Of a stretch of 64,000 bases of DNA, positions 45,002 through 55,754 are shown in pieces. Source of the DNA: Rhabdophis nuchalis (Eukaryota > Chordata > Lepidosauria > Squamata > Natricidae). Below the pieces are notes generated by a model. The model was not told the DNA's origin. It saw only the letters and a program-made list of their open reading frames with translations, and did no database searches. Numbering within the stretch: position 1 is the first letter of the stretch; each line of letters starts with the position of its first letter. The stretch covers positions 25,803,619-25,867,618 of the forward strand of contig CM077648.1 of NCBI GenBank assembly GCA_039707465.1, written 5' to 3'. Position numbers and translations under genes: made by a program.

Positions 45002-46664
45002 TTTATTTATTTATTTATTTAAATTTATATCCCGCCCTTCTCCAAGAAGGACCCAGGGCGGCGCACAGGAAAATTTAAAAACATACAAAATACAATAAAT
45101 ATAATTTAAAAAACTATTAAATAACCTATCCTGCGCTAAAACCAAATTTTAAAAACCCAATTTAAAACTACCTAAAAGTCCCCATGGGAGGTTAGGCTAG
45201 GCCGGCTTGTTGAAACAAATATGTCTTAAGACATTGGCGGAAGAGGCGGAGGTCGGTGATGGTACGTAATTCAGGGGGTAGGTCATTCCAAAGGGCTGGG
45301 CCCGCCACAGAGAAGGCTCTTCCCCTGGGTGTCGCCAGTCGGCATTGTCCGGCCGACGGCACCCTGAGAAGGCCCTCTCTGTGGGAGCGTATCGGTCTAA
45401 GGGATGTATGGGGCAGGAGGCGGTCTCGCATATAACTAGGCCCCGAGCCATGGAGCGCTTTAAAGATAGTTGTCAAAACCTTGAAGCGCACTCGAAAAAC
45501 CACAGGAAGCCAATGCAGCTCGCGCAGGATCGGTGTTATGTGGGAGCATCTAGTGGCTCCCATAATCACCCGCGCGGCTGCGTTTTGGACTAGCTGTAGC
45601 TTTCGAGTGCACCTCAAGGGAAGCCCCATGTAGAGAGCATTACAGTAGTCGAGTCGGGACGTCACGAGAGCTTGAGTGACTGTGCGAAGGGCAGCCCGGT
45701 CCAGTAAGGGGCGCAATTGGCGCATCAGGCGTACCTGATGAAACGCCCCCCTGGCCACGGCCGCCACATGGTCCTCCATGGACAGCCGGGAATCCAGGAG
45801 GACACCCAAATTGCACGCCCTCTCCACGGGGGCCAGTGTTTCGCCCCCAATGGCCAGAGTTGGTGTAATCTGGCTGAACCGGGGTGCCGGAAACCACAGC
45901 CACTCAGTCTTGGCAGGGTTGAGCTTGAGTTTGTTACCACCCATCCAGATCCGTACGGCCTCCAAACACCGGGACAGCACTTCGGCGGCATCGTTGGGGT
46001 GGTTTGGGGTGGATATGTACAGCTGGGTGTCATCAGCGTACAGATGGTACTCCACCCCAAAACCACGGATGATCTCACCCAGCGGCTTCATATATGTGTT
46101 GAAAAGGAGGGGCGAGAGGACCGACCCCTGAGGAACCCCACATAAGAGAGGCCTCGAGGTCGACCTCTGCCCTCCCGTCAACACATATTGCGACCGACCA
46201 GAGAGGTAGGATGAGAACCACCGCAAAACGGTGCCTCCCAACCCCAACCCCCCCAGTCGGTGCAATAGGATACCATGGTCGATGGTATCAAAAGCCGCCG
46301 AGAGGTCTAATAGGACTAGGATAGAGGAATAACCTCTATCCCGCGCCCTCCAGAGATCATCAACCAACGCGACCAATGCCGTCTCGGTGCTGTGACCGGG
46401 TCGGAAGCCGGACTGGCGCGGGTCTAGATAATCAACTTCCTCCAGGTGTCGCGGAAACTGTTGGGCTACCACACTCTCGACAACCTTCACCAAAAAGTGA
46501 AGGTTGGAGACCGGACGATAGTTCTCTAATAAAGCTGGGTCCAGGGACGGCTTCTTGAGGAGGGGCCTCACTACCGCCTCTTTCAAGACGGCAGGCAAGG
46601 ACCCCTCACTCAAAGATGCGTTGACAATGCCCTGGAGCCAGCCTCGTGTCGTCTCCCAGGATGT
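45002..46664 (-). mobile_element. L2-clade LINE, 5'-truncated, long open ORF2
   Basis: A (TATT)n tail at 45002-45020, the terminal hairpin, the 3'UTR and about 490 codons of ORF2. It lies directly against the TA of the MITE ending at 44999. The 5' junction is near 46664, where a short GTAGTTTTCTCTCCCAG tandem repeat begins. Confidence 0.9.
45192..46664 (-). pseudogene. L2 ORF2 remnant with intact RT motifs
   Basis: One uninterrupted frame from [20 protein letters not shown] to FQQAGLA and stop. RT motifs: [40 protein letters not shown] and YADDTQLY (YADD about residues 222-225 if counted from the upstream ATG at 46703, which is host DNA). The thumb and C-terminal region, [20 protein letters not shown], and [16 protein letters not shown] are complete. 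The 5' third with the endonuclease is missing. It is very similar to 15774-17881 and to 2-232. Confidence 0.92.
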
Positions 46665-46766
46665 AGTTTTCTCTCCCAGGTAGTAGTTTTCTCTCTCTAT
46701 CATGTGAAAAATTGCATTTTAGAATAAATATGGATGAGGGCCATATGCAGTTTTAGTGAAGGGGCA

Positions 46767-47158
46767 CATGTAGTTAGCCCTTGACTTACGACCACAATTG
46801 AACCCAAAATTTCTATAGCCAAGACAGTTAAGTGAGTTTTGTGTCATTTTATGCACTTTCTTGCCACAGTTGTTAAGTGAATCATTGCAGTTGTTAAGTT
46901 AGTAATACAGCTGTGAAGTGACTCTGGCTTCCCCAGATTTGCTTGTCAGATGGTCACAAAAGAGGATCGCATGACCCCGGGACACTGCAACCATTCATAA
47001 ATGCAGGCCAGTTTCCAGCACCTGAATTTGTTTATGTGACCATGGAGATGTTGCAACTGTCATTAAGTGTGGAATATGGTGTGAAATCATTTTTTTCAAT
47101 ACTGTGTTGTCATTTCGAACTGTCACTAAAGAAATGGTTTTAAGTCGAGGACTTCTTG
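46767..47158. mobile_element. Tc1/mariner-like MITE, CAGGTAGTCCTCGACTTAC family
   Basis: CATGTAGTTAGCCCTTGACT at the left and TTAAGTCGAGGACTTCTTG at the right, followed by TA. The interior contains AATTGAACCCAAAATTTCTA and several 'TTGTTAAGTGAATCA' motifs, as in 47703-48091. Confidence 0.7.
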
Positions 47159-47171
47159 TATTGGCTTATGG

Positions 47172-47584
47172 CAGGGGTGTCAAACTATCAGTCAGCGCAG
47201 TGGTGGGTTGCAGGTGATCCACCCCGGTACAAGCATACCAGTGCCTGCCGGGAGCACCGGGTACCGTTCTGGTATGGTGGTCTAGAGGGCCACCTGCCTG
47301 CCTGCCCTCCTTACCTGTATTTGAGCTTTTCGGCGCTTGCACTTACGCGCACAGAGCGTATGGTGCCTGTGTGATGCTCTGCCAGGCAGCTGTTGCACAT
47401 GTTCATCTGGTGGACGCCAGGCCCCATTGCACCATACCGGTTGCAAGGGGATCCAGAACCCACCACTGAGTCAGTGGGACACATGCGTCATGTGCAAGCC
47501 ACACCCACCCCGGCTCCGCAAAGGCAAAAAATGTTGTGATCCATCATGTGACATCACATGAAGCGATCGAGTTTAATGCCCATG
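47172..47584. mobile_element. hAT-type MITE, GTGTCAAAC family, host of a nested MITE
   Basis: Left end CAGGGGTGTCAAACTATCAG and right end GAGTTTAATGCCCATG. The interior ACACATGCGTCATGTGC is as in the short copies. Split by the element at 47198-47468. Confidence 0.7.
47198..47468. mobile_element. hAT-type MITE, CAGNGGTGGGTT family, nested
   Basis: CAGTGGTGGGTTGCAG at the left and CCAGAACCCACCACTG at the right. Flanks AGTCAGCG and AGTCAGTG (7/8) lie inside the older element at 47172-47584. Confidence 0.85.
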
Positions 47585-47585
47585 G

Positions 47586-47645
47586 CTGGGGTGTCAAACT
47601 CAATTTCATTGAGGGCCACATCAGGGTTGTGTTTGACCTTAAATA
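47586..47645. mobile_element. hAT-type MITE end fragment, GTGTCAAACTC family
   Basis: CTGGGGTGTCAAACTCAATT then TGAGGGCCACATCAGGGTTG, the right end of the family in reverse orientation, cut off after 60 bp. It lies directly next to another family member. Confidence 0.7.
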
Positions 47646-47702
47646 ATTCCCTCAATTATTTCAGAAGACCATGATAGTACGGTGATAGTAGAATGTTCAG
47701 TA

Positions 47703-48091
47703 CAGGTAGTTCTCGACTTACAAGAGTTCATTTAGTGGCCATTCAAAGTTACAAAGTTCAAAGGCACTGAAAAAAGTGACATAGGACCAACTTTTGCACC
47801 ATCTCCATAGTCACATGATCAGGATTCAGACACTTGGCAACTGACTCACACTTATCACGGTTGCAGTGTCCCAAGGTCAGGTGATCAACCTTTGCGACCT
47901 TTGGACAAGCAAAGTCCATGGAAAAGCCAGATTCAATTAACAACCATCACTAATATAACAACTACAATGATTCACTTAACAACTATGGCAAGAAATGTCG
48001 TAAAATGGGGCAAATTTCACTTAACGAATGTCGTCGCACTTAAAAACAGAAATGTTGGGTTCAAATGTAGTTGTAAGTCAAACACTAGCTG
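47703..48091. mobile_element. Tc1/mariner-like MITE, CAGGTAGTCCTCGACTTAC family
   Basis: CAGGTAGTTCTCGACTTACA at the left and TTGTAAGTCAAACACTAGCTG at the right, with TA on both sides (47701-47702, 48092-48093). Uninterrupted, so it is a useful reference for the split copies at 15408 and 54468. Confidence 0.8.
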
Positions 48092-48130
48092 TAGTCTCTA
48101 CTCAGAAGTCTGTGAATGTATGCTTGTAGG

Positions 48131-48250
48131 TGGTTAAGACACTGAACTTGTTGATCACGAAGGTTGGCGGTTTGAATCCCTAGTACAGATCTCCTGCAGG
48201 AGCAGGGGATTGGACTAGATGACCTCCAAGGTCCCTTCCAACTCTGTTAC
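48131..48250 (+). mobile_element. Short SINE: tRNA-like head and LINE-type tail
   Basis: Head GTGGTTAAGACACTGAACTT with B-box-like GCGGTTTGAATCCC. The tail GGACTAGATGACCTCCAAGG then TCCCTTCCAACTCTG is shared with the CR1/L3-like LINE end at 52381-52514. It looks like a SINE that uses that LINE's 3' end. Confidence 0.65.
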
Positions 48251-49141
48251 CATTTACTGGGTTCAGCTGCTGTGGTTATTGGAAATATTGCTAAATCTTC
48301 TATATGCAATTATTTAGGATAGGATAGTAGACTACTTGGGTGCATAACCAAATTATTCCCTCCAACAAACCAGCTTTTGTGGGTTTAAAAATCTGAAATA
48401 ATACATTAACACATATAAGGTGGATCTATTACAAATAGCCAAGGACTACTGAATCATGAGATTATGGTAGTGACAAAGGATAGAAAAATCCTTCCCTAGA
48501 ACTGGGAAAAAATGGAAATTATGGAGTAAAATTGGTGATATAGTAATAGTCCCTTAGTAACTACAAGACACACAAACACACACCCTTCAAATACTCTTCA
48601 GGAAAGATAGTTGTTAAATTTGGCCTTTCTGGATGAAGCTACTATCAGAAAATTACCAATTGGTCTTTCTGGGTGTGATTGTAACACCTTTAACACACAT
48701 ATACACACACACACACCAAGAACAAAGTATAACTCCTTCACTTCATTTCACACAGGCCATTGAACTGTCAGCAGATGGTAAACGCTTTCGGTCACCACTG
48801 ATGTGGGCCAGATTTGAACCTGTGACCTTGAGGTGACAGGCCCTATCTCAAACAAGAAGCAGGCAAACATGAAGCACTTTGATTTTCACAGAAACTGGTT
48901 GGAACTGAGATAACGAGGAGCTGGTTTAACACATAAGATCATCAGAAGGTCAGATAGCCAAAGGAAAGATACTGCTTCCTTTGGACAATTCCTAATCTGG
49001 AAATACCTGTAGTGTGGTGGAGGGAATTTGTTTCAAGTGGGGAATGTCTTAAGACATTTCATCAGTAATGTTCCCAGAAGGAGAGCATGAAAAATGAATC
49101 CTGTACCATGGAATCTGTTGTTAGGGCCTAAAGATGTTTAA
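48251..49141. other. Intergenic, with a (CA)n run and a possible SINE scrap
   Basis: (CA)n near 48694-48717. The reverse complement near 48805-48845 has a B-box-like GGTTCAAATCT, possibly an old SINE. No gene. Confidence 0.35.
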
Positions 49142-49420
49142 TTTTATTTCTTTGTATCCCACCTTTATTATTTTACAAATAAGTCAAGGTGAAAAACATA
49201 CCCAACATACCTCCCTCCTCCTATTTTCCCCACAACAACAATCCTATCAGGTGAGTTGGACTGAGAGAGAGAGATTGTCTGGTCCAAAGCTGTCAGACTC
49301 CTGAATGCGAAATAACATCCTAACTAATTAGCACGATGGACTTTCAGGACTGGGGCAATGGGTAATATGTTCACACTGGTATAATGGGTCTGGGTATTTG
49401 TTAATATGATTTATTGCGTT

Positions 49421-49423
<3 letters not shown>

Positions 49424-49490
<67 letters not shown>
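49424..49490. repeat. (CT)n microsatellite
   Basis: About 33 CT units. Confidence 0.95.
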
Positions 49491-49493
<3 letters not shown>

Positions 49494-49520
49494 GTGAGTT
49501 GTATTGTGTTGGGGGGGGTG

Positions 49521-49787
49521 CAGTGGTGAAATTTAAATGTTTTTACTATCGGTTCTGTGGGTGTGGCTTGCTGGGCATGGAGTGGCTTAGAGGATGTGGC
49601 TTGGTGGGCATGGCAGGGGAAGGATCCTGCAAAATCTCCATTCCCACCTCACTTGGGGGCCAGCCAGAGGTGGCATTTGACAGTTCTCCAAACTATTAAA
49701 AATTTCCGCTACCGGTTCTCCAAACTACTCAAAATTTTCATTACCGGTTCTCCAGAACCTGTCAGAATCTGCTGGATTTCACCATTG
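49521..49787. mobile_element. hAT-type MITE, CAGTGGTGAAATT family, nested
   Basis: CAGTGGTGAAATTTAAATGT at the left and GCTGGATTTCACCATTG at the right, flanked by G-rich sequence that hides the exact duplication. Youngest layer of the nest. Confidence 0.8.
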
Positions 49788-49945
49788 TGGGGGGGGGTGT
49801 GTGCACTGAAGGAGCTCAACCAACCTCATTGTACATTTGTTGTGTACTGACAATAAAGAATTATTATCAAAGCTGGCTTTTATGGCTAAGGCAGGACTCA
49901 CAGTCTTCCACTGGTAACTTAACCACTAGACCAAACTGGCTTTAT

Positions 49946-50351
49946 TTCCATGTTGTCCCTTGGAGAAGGGCCCTGATTATAAAATTGGTGTGATCTACTA
50001 GATGAATTTGACTTTCAATCCACATATCTACCTTCAACAGGTCTAGTGACAGGGTTGTCATTGAAAATGTAGTACCAATGCAATGCATAACTGACTTCTA
50101 GCAGGTTTCTGAGAAAACTCCTAGTGCTGGGAATACATGATAAAAGATGCAAAAGTTTGCCTTGGGTATCCTTGGGACTGTTTCCTCAGAATTGATTCTG
50201 TCTTGCTCAAGCAAACCCCACACCCTTATCACTGATGATGATGTTCCCTGGTTGGGTAATGAAATTTCTACAAACCAATCTCAGAGACCACCAAGGGCTC
50301 CAGTTCCATCCTGAGCTACAAATAATCTGTTCCATTGGAATCATTTGAACC
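49946..50351. other. Intergenic, no feature recognised
   Basis: Mixed composition; nothing supported. Confidence 0.4.
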
Positions 50352-50353
50352 TA

Positions 50354-50842
50354 CCCTGTTTCCTCAAAAATAAAACCTCCCTGGATAATAAGCCCAATTG
50401 GGCTTTTGAGCGCTTGCGCAAAAAATAAGCCCTCCCCTGAAAATAAACCCTCCCCTAAAATATTTAAACTCATGCACAGCTTGTCCCTGCCATTTCCTGC
50501 ATGGAGAAGGGGGGAACATGTCCCACACTCCCCACATGCACCTGTCAACGTGGAACGGCCTTGCGGAGGCCACTCCCACAAACCCTAGCTACCGCACCCC
50601 TTCTCTTAGTGGCGGCCGCAAAAAGAATGGCAGGCCCAGTGACGCTAGGGCTGGCAAGTGTGCGCCAGAAACAGAGTCAGAAATTCTGGCCCTCTCTGGA
50701 TCAGCTGATGCATAGGCTGCGGGCCGAGGTTAAGTGGCCTCCTGCACCTCAAAAATAATAAGACCTCTCCAAAAAATAAGGCCAAGCGCTTATTTCAGGG
50801 GTCAAAAGAATATAAGACCCTGTCTTATTTTGGGGCAAACAG
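50354..50842. mobile_element. TA-flanked MITE, CCCTGTTTCCCT family, long form
   Basis: Left end CCCTGTTTCCTCAAAAATAA preceded by TA; right end CTTATTTTGGGGCAAACAG. Contains GGATAATAAGCCCAATTGGG as in 11266 and 53045, plus an extra GC-rich middle. The right TA is lost. Confidence 0.72.
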
Positions 50843-52380
50843 TTTTTAAAGGTGAGTGTATATAGTGGATTGCAGTCAATATCTAAGAGAGAAAATGATA
50901 CCCTCCGAAGAAAACACAATAATATGGATTGCATTGTTTTCACAGTACAAATACAAAGACATTGTAACATTTCTCTACTATTCAGCTGTTGTCTAATAAT
51001 ATTCAGGAGAAGGAAAAGAGACAGATTGGCTTCATACGTATTAAGATGTAATCTGTTTTGGCTTGGTTTAGAGTATTGGTTGAATACAGCAATGCTGGTT
51101 AGTAGACACTAGATTTTGATACAGCACACTCACCATGCAATTATGATTAATTCAATCACTGTTAAGATCAACAGGTAGAAACTGTTTCCTATCTTTGCTC
51201 AGCAATAACTGATGTGACAATTGTGAGATTGTTTGGTTTCTTTGAGAGGACAGCTATATTCCTATTACCTTTCGACTTATTTACATTTATTATTTATTCA
51301 ATTTATATAGCCACCCATCCCACATATGACATTCTGTGCAGCTTACAATAAACATATATAAAATATATTAAAGAAAAAGTATCCATCCATCCATCTGGGA
51401 ATGACTCAGTAATTCTGAGAAGTAAATTGTTTAAATGCTCTGAGTTGTTCATGGCAATCCCCAAATTGTACCTAAAGCAACCTACTCTGGGATAGGTTTG
51501 ACACAGTCATCAAACAAAAATAAAATATTCCAGAATTGTGATTACCAGATATAAATCATCTAAATCATAAGCATCGTGAGTGTTTGGGATATAACATTTT
51601 GGAGGAATTGGGTCAACTGTGGGACCAGCATCACACTGGTCCCTCACACCAATTGTAATTCAGTTGATTTACTTCTCAGAATTGCTAAATCATTCCCATA
51701 TTGATGAATTTTGCACATAGATGTTTAAGACACTTATTCTTCTTTATTTTATTTATTCAATTTATTAGAGCCACAACACTTTCAAAAGACTCTAAGGCAC
51801 TGATTTGTTAATAAAGTATATTGCAACTCTATTTCAGAATTCTTGCAAATAGCTAATATACACATTAGCAAACACTTGAGGTATTGTATTGTATTGTTTT
51901 GTATTGTATTGTATTGTAATATTATTAGGATGATGTGAAACATATTTCGTACTAATTTAGAAGTTTTAGATGTTGCCAACTGATCTAGACCATATTGTGA
52001 AATCAAGATATATTTTTAATTGAATATATTGTCATTTCACAATTTCAGCCAATCAAAATTCTTTTTACAAGAATTCAAATGGAATAAAAAGCTTTTTTTT
52101 TTTAGCAATAAGAAGATCTCAATAAGAAGATCTTTTAATTATGACTTTCCCCTCCCCTCAAATTCCAATTTTCCAACTGGGATCATTTCCGTGAATTTCT
52201 CTAAAGTAAAAGATCATTGTTAATCTTTGTTTTTTAATTCCACCAGATTCTGCATTTAAAGGCACTTTGTTATTTTAGATTTGATTAACTTTTGTAATGT
52301 TAACAAGTGCATTTGTTGAATAAGTAAAGCTTATTTCAAACTAAATGGAAGTCTTTTAGTTTGGAAGTCTTTTAGTTTAG
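50843..52380. other. Intergenic with old LINE tails and a pentamer repeat
   Basis: ATTTATATAGCCACCCATCC near 51299 and ATTTATTCAATTTATTAGAGCC near 51751 look like old L2-type ends. A (GTATT)n run lies at 51882-51919. GGAAGTCTTTTAGTTT is repeated in tandem at 52347-52378. No gene. Confidence 0.4.
51882..51919. repeat. (GTATT)n microsatellite
   Basis: Seven units of TATTG/GTATT with one TTTTG variant, a pentamer also found at 52495-52514. Confidence 0.85.
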
Positions 52381-52514
52381 ACACCCTGGAAGTCTTTAAG
52401 AAGATGTTGGCTAGCCATTTGTCTGAAATGGTATAAGCTTCCTGCCTATGCAGGGGGTTGGACTAGAAGACCTACAAGGTCCCTTCCAACTCTGCTATTG
52501 TATTGTATTGTATA
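52381..52514 (+). mobile_element. CR1/L3-like LINE 3' end with pentamer tail
   Basis: ACCCTGGAAGTCTTTAAGAA, GCCATTTGTCTGAAATGGTA, GGGTTGGACTAGAAGACCTA and CCCTTCCAACTCTGCTATTG, followed by a (TATTG)n tail. I recall this as a common snake LINE ending that seeds 5-bp microsatellites. It is 5'-truncated and noncoding. Confidence 0.72.
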
Positions 52515-53042
52515 AATACTGAATAAATGGTGCACGATTTGCTTAGGTAAAGCAATTTTTTAAATATTCAGTTTTAACTAGATTTTAGTAACCTTTTTCT
52601 ATTCATTTTTCAGAAAAAATTGAGTTGCCATGAACATTTATTAGGTACGTTGTCAATGGTGCTCACTTTTTAAAAAACAGCCTTTTTCTCTGATGTGCTT
52701 TCTTTCAATATTTGATATTTTCAGTCCCTTCCTTTGGGTGAGGAGATCTTAGTTGCTTACATCCTGGAAATACTGGAATAAAGTTTACCTATTCAACATA
52801 TCCAGCTTCTTAGTTACAATAACACTAACTGTAAACAACAAGATGAAGCAAAATTGAGCATTTTCTTTTTATGCTTTTTTCTGCTGAAATTCAACCAAAT
52901 GAATAATGTTTTGCTTCTTTTGCCTCTAAATAAAAGTCAGGATGAAGTTCTATTCCATGTTACTCATTTTTTGGTACTGACATTGGTTCACTTCACACTA
53001 ATTGAGTGTTTGTTAACTATGCCACAATAAGCTGAATTTGTA
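52515..53042. other. Intergenic, no feature recognised
   Basis: AT-rich unique DNA. Confidence 0.4.
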
Positions 53043-53044
53043 TA

Positions 53045-53295
53045 CTGGGTTTCCCTGAAAATAAGACAGGGTCTTATTTTCTTTTGACTCCTGAAATAAG
53101 CACTTGGCCTTATTTTCGGGAAGGTCTTATTATTTTTGCATTGCAGGAGTCAGCGAGTGAGGTCACCTCATGGCTGCTGCTATGTTGCAATATTTTGGGG
53201 AGGGCTTATTTTTGGGGGAGGGCTTATTTTAGCGCATACGCTCAAAAGTCTAATTGGGTTTATTATCCAGGGAGATCTTATTTTCAGGGAAACGG
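53045..53295. mobile_element. TA-flanked MITE, CCCTGTTTCCCT family
   Basis: CTGGGTTTCCCTGAAAATAA at the left and CTTATTTTCAGGGAAACGG at the right, TA at 53043-53044 and 53296-53297. Close to 11266-11501 in length and interior. Confidence 0.8.
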
Positions 53296-53297
53296 TA

Positions 53298-53906
53298 GAA
53301 TGTTGAGTTGTAACACACAATTTACAAACCATAACACCATGTTCATAAAAGTTACTAAGCCAAATATTTCTACCCTATCACTTGTTTTTTTTTAACTTCC
53401 TTTAACCTCAGAAGCAGCTTTAAGGCAATCCGAAATTGTTTTCACTTCTGCCAACTTGAAATGCTGAGAACAATAAAAAAAATTACTGTTCTGTTCTGCA
53501 TTACTGCAGGTCTGTAGCAACAAACATCCTCCCATTTCACTCTAGGCAAAAGAGGGAAAAAAGAAACTGAAACAACAAAAAAGTAGCCTAGCATTTTATA
53601 GGTCTAGAGGGAAACTGACAAAAACTCTTGTCAATTTCACACTTGCTGTTTGAGAGGGGAACCTCAAAACCCTCCAGCTAGCCTTCCTCTTGCAAGACCT
53701 GAAGCTCGGCAGGATCAAAGAAAAGTTTCATTTAGTGTGGAAATGAAGCAAAACATCTGCAAATGAACAACCTGCACTACAACAGTTGTAGTTGCTGCAG
53801 AGCCGAGCCAGGAATAAACTAGCTCTGCTTCCCTGCACTGTTGAGGTTTTTGAAACACAAAAACCTGGATCTGTTTTCCTTCTGGTTCACAAATACATGT
53901 GAAAGT
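53298..53906. other. Intergenic, no feature recognised
   Basis: No supported feature. Confidence 0.4.
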
Positions 53907-53914
53907 GACTACAT

Positions 53915-54386
53915 CAGGGGTGTCAAACTCAAGACCTGTGCTCCAAATCTGGCCTGCTGAGCACTTAGATCTGGCCCGCGGGGCCACCCTGGAAACAGGC
54001 CATGGTGCCTCTGCCAGCGAAAAATGAGCTAGGGAGGGCCACATGAGGCCCTCCCATGGTCCATTTTCAGCCACGATGGCCTCCTGCAGCTCTCTGCCAG
54101 TGAAAACGAAACTCAGGGGATGCCATGCGCTCCATTTTTGCTGGCAGAGGACTGCAGAAGGCTGTTGCGGCTGAAAACGCAGGCCCCTGAGCTCTGTTTT
54201 CACTGGCAAAGGGTTACAGGAAGCCATTGCAGCCGAAAACAGAGTTCAGAAGCCCGTTTTTGCTGGGCACCCATAAGCGCTCCCAATATGAGTGATGTCA
54301 AACTGGCTATGCCACCTGGCCACACACACACATCAAGGTCAAACACAACACACAGGCCCTCAATGAAAGCAAGTTTGACACCCCTG
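53915..54386. mobile_element. hAT-type MITE, GTGTCAAACTC family, long form
   Basis: CAGGGGTGTCAAACTCAAGA at the left and GCAAGTTTGACACCCCTG at the right. The interior repeats the motif GTTTTCACTGGCAAAGGG / GCTGGCAGAGGACTGCAG several times, so length varies between copies by internal repeat number. The target duplication is not clear (ACTACAT / TCTACAT nearby). Confidence 0.8.
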
Positions 54387-54596
54387 GTCCTGGTTCTACA
54401 TCATGGTTTAGTATAGTAAATAAGCCTGGCTAATATGAGAGCTACTTTGTGCTGCTTGTATGCAGTGCAGGTAGTCCTTGACTTACAACAGTTTGTCTAG
54501 TGACATAAATCACTCGTGACTGTTTTTCCTACTTATGACCATTGCAGCATCTCCATGGTCACCTGATCAAAACTTGGATGTTGGCAACTGGGTCAT

Positions 54597-54656
54597 AAAT
54601 TTATACCCCGCCCTGGGTCCGTTTGGAGAAGGGCGGGGTATAAATTTAATAAATAC
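54597..54656 (+). mobile_element. 60-bp L2 3' tail insertion
   Basis: Only the terminal hairpin and tail are present: TTATACCCCGCCCTGGGTCC and GGAGAAGGGCGGGGTATAAA then TTTAATAAATAC. An extreme 5' truncation of the same L2 family. Confidence 0.75.
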
Positions 54657-54732
54657 AAAATGACAGTCATGTGAACAACTTTTGTGACCCTCTGACGAGC
54701 AAAGTTAATGGGGGAGCCAGATTCACTTAGTG

Positions 54733-54869
54733 CCGTGTTTTCTCAACCTTGACGACTTTAAGTCCTGTGGACTTCAACTCCCAGAATTCCCTAGCCAGCT
54801 ATGCTGGCTGGGGGATTCTGGGAGTTGAAGTCCACAGGACTTAAAGTCACCAAGGTTGAGAAAACACTG
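54733..54869. mobile_element. 137-bp palindromic hAT-type MITE, distinct ends
   Basis: Ends CCGTGTTTTCTCAACCTTGA / CCAAGGTTGAGAAAACACTG differ from the other palindromic copies, but the core GGACTTCAACTCCCAGAATT and CCAGCCAGCTATGCTGGCTGG is the same. Flanks match in 5 of 8 positions. Confidence 0.82.
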
Positions 54870-55021
54870 ACAGTGTGTTACTAACTGAACAGCTGCAATG
54901 GTTCACTTGAGAACTATGCCAAGAAAGATGGCAAAATGAGGCAAAACTCAGTCAACATGTGTCTCACTGAGCAACAGAAATTTGGGGCTCAATTGTGGTC
55001 GTAAGCTGAGGATAGCATGTA

Positions 55022-55754
55022 TTAAACCCTCAGTCAAATTGGCAACAGAGGAATCCATTGACCTAAGGAAAGAGGTCAGGTTACCTGACTTTCAGGCACT
55101 AAAACTCTCGGAATGAGGATTATGGTTAATCTCTTGAAACTGAGGGGAGTTTGTTGTGAATGAAAGTAAAATGTTGTCCTTTGGATTTAGACTATTATGG
55201 TAAAAAAAAAGTGGCATTGGGAAGCTTTTTTAAACTGTTAATTCACCTGCTACAAGGATTTCTTTTTCATTTTTTTTTGTCTCTGCTTAATCTTTATAGT
55301 ATACTAATGTGTGATTGTTAATTCAGTTTATGGTTTGTACAAACCCTGGAGCTTGACTCTGTGCTGTTATCTATTACAGAAATGCAAACATGCTCTTTGA
55401 TGTATAACTTCAGTGAGTTGGGAGGATAAACATGGAATACTCCATGGGCAATTTTAAAAAGAAATCCTGGAAGACGAGCAATTTGTGGATTCCATTTTAT
55501 AAGTGAGCGACACCAACATCGATGCCCTTGGATCTTGGCTATTTCCTATGACAGGATTTCTACTGGACGGTTTTATTAACTAGATTTATAGCTATTTAAT
55601 GTTGCAAGTGTTGTAATCTGAGATTGGCAATTGTGAGCATCTAATCTGTTTAAATAATCAGATACTATACTAACAAAGAGGCAGCACCTATAAAGCACTA
55701 GCATTCGTGCAATATGTTAAACCAAACTTAATCCTCATATATGCTCATCCATTA
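55022..55754. other. Intergenic, no feature recognised
   Basis: AT-rich; no supported feature. Confidence 0.4.

Larger units (their letters stand above)
49296..49857 (+). mobile_element. LINE 3' end fragment with internal MITE
   Basis: Ends CATTGTACATTTGTTGTGTA then CTGACAATAAAGAATTATTA. The flanks share CAAAGCTG(T/G) (49287-49294 and about 49856-49863), consistent with a target duplication. It contains a (CT)n run at 49424-49490 and the MITE at 49521-49787. Confidence 0.6.
49142..49945 (-). mobile_element. Old LINE/SINE-type repeat, outer layer of a three-level nest
   Basis: The pieces at 49142-49295 (ATACCTCCCTCCTCCTATTT, ACTGAGAGAGAGAGATTGTC) and 49858-49945 (GCTGGCTTTTATGGCTAAGG, CTTAACCACTAGACC) are parts of the same repeat as 11225-11989. 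It is interrupted by a LINE fragment that itself contains a MITE. Confidence 0.6.
54468..55019. mobile_element. Tc1/mariner-like MITE containing two later insertions
   Basis: CAGGTAGTCCTTGACTTACA at the left and GGTCGTAAGCTGAGGATAGC then ATG at the right, followed by TA (55020-55021). It is split by an L2 tail (54597-54656) and a palindromic MITE (54733-54869). Confidence 0.75.
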
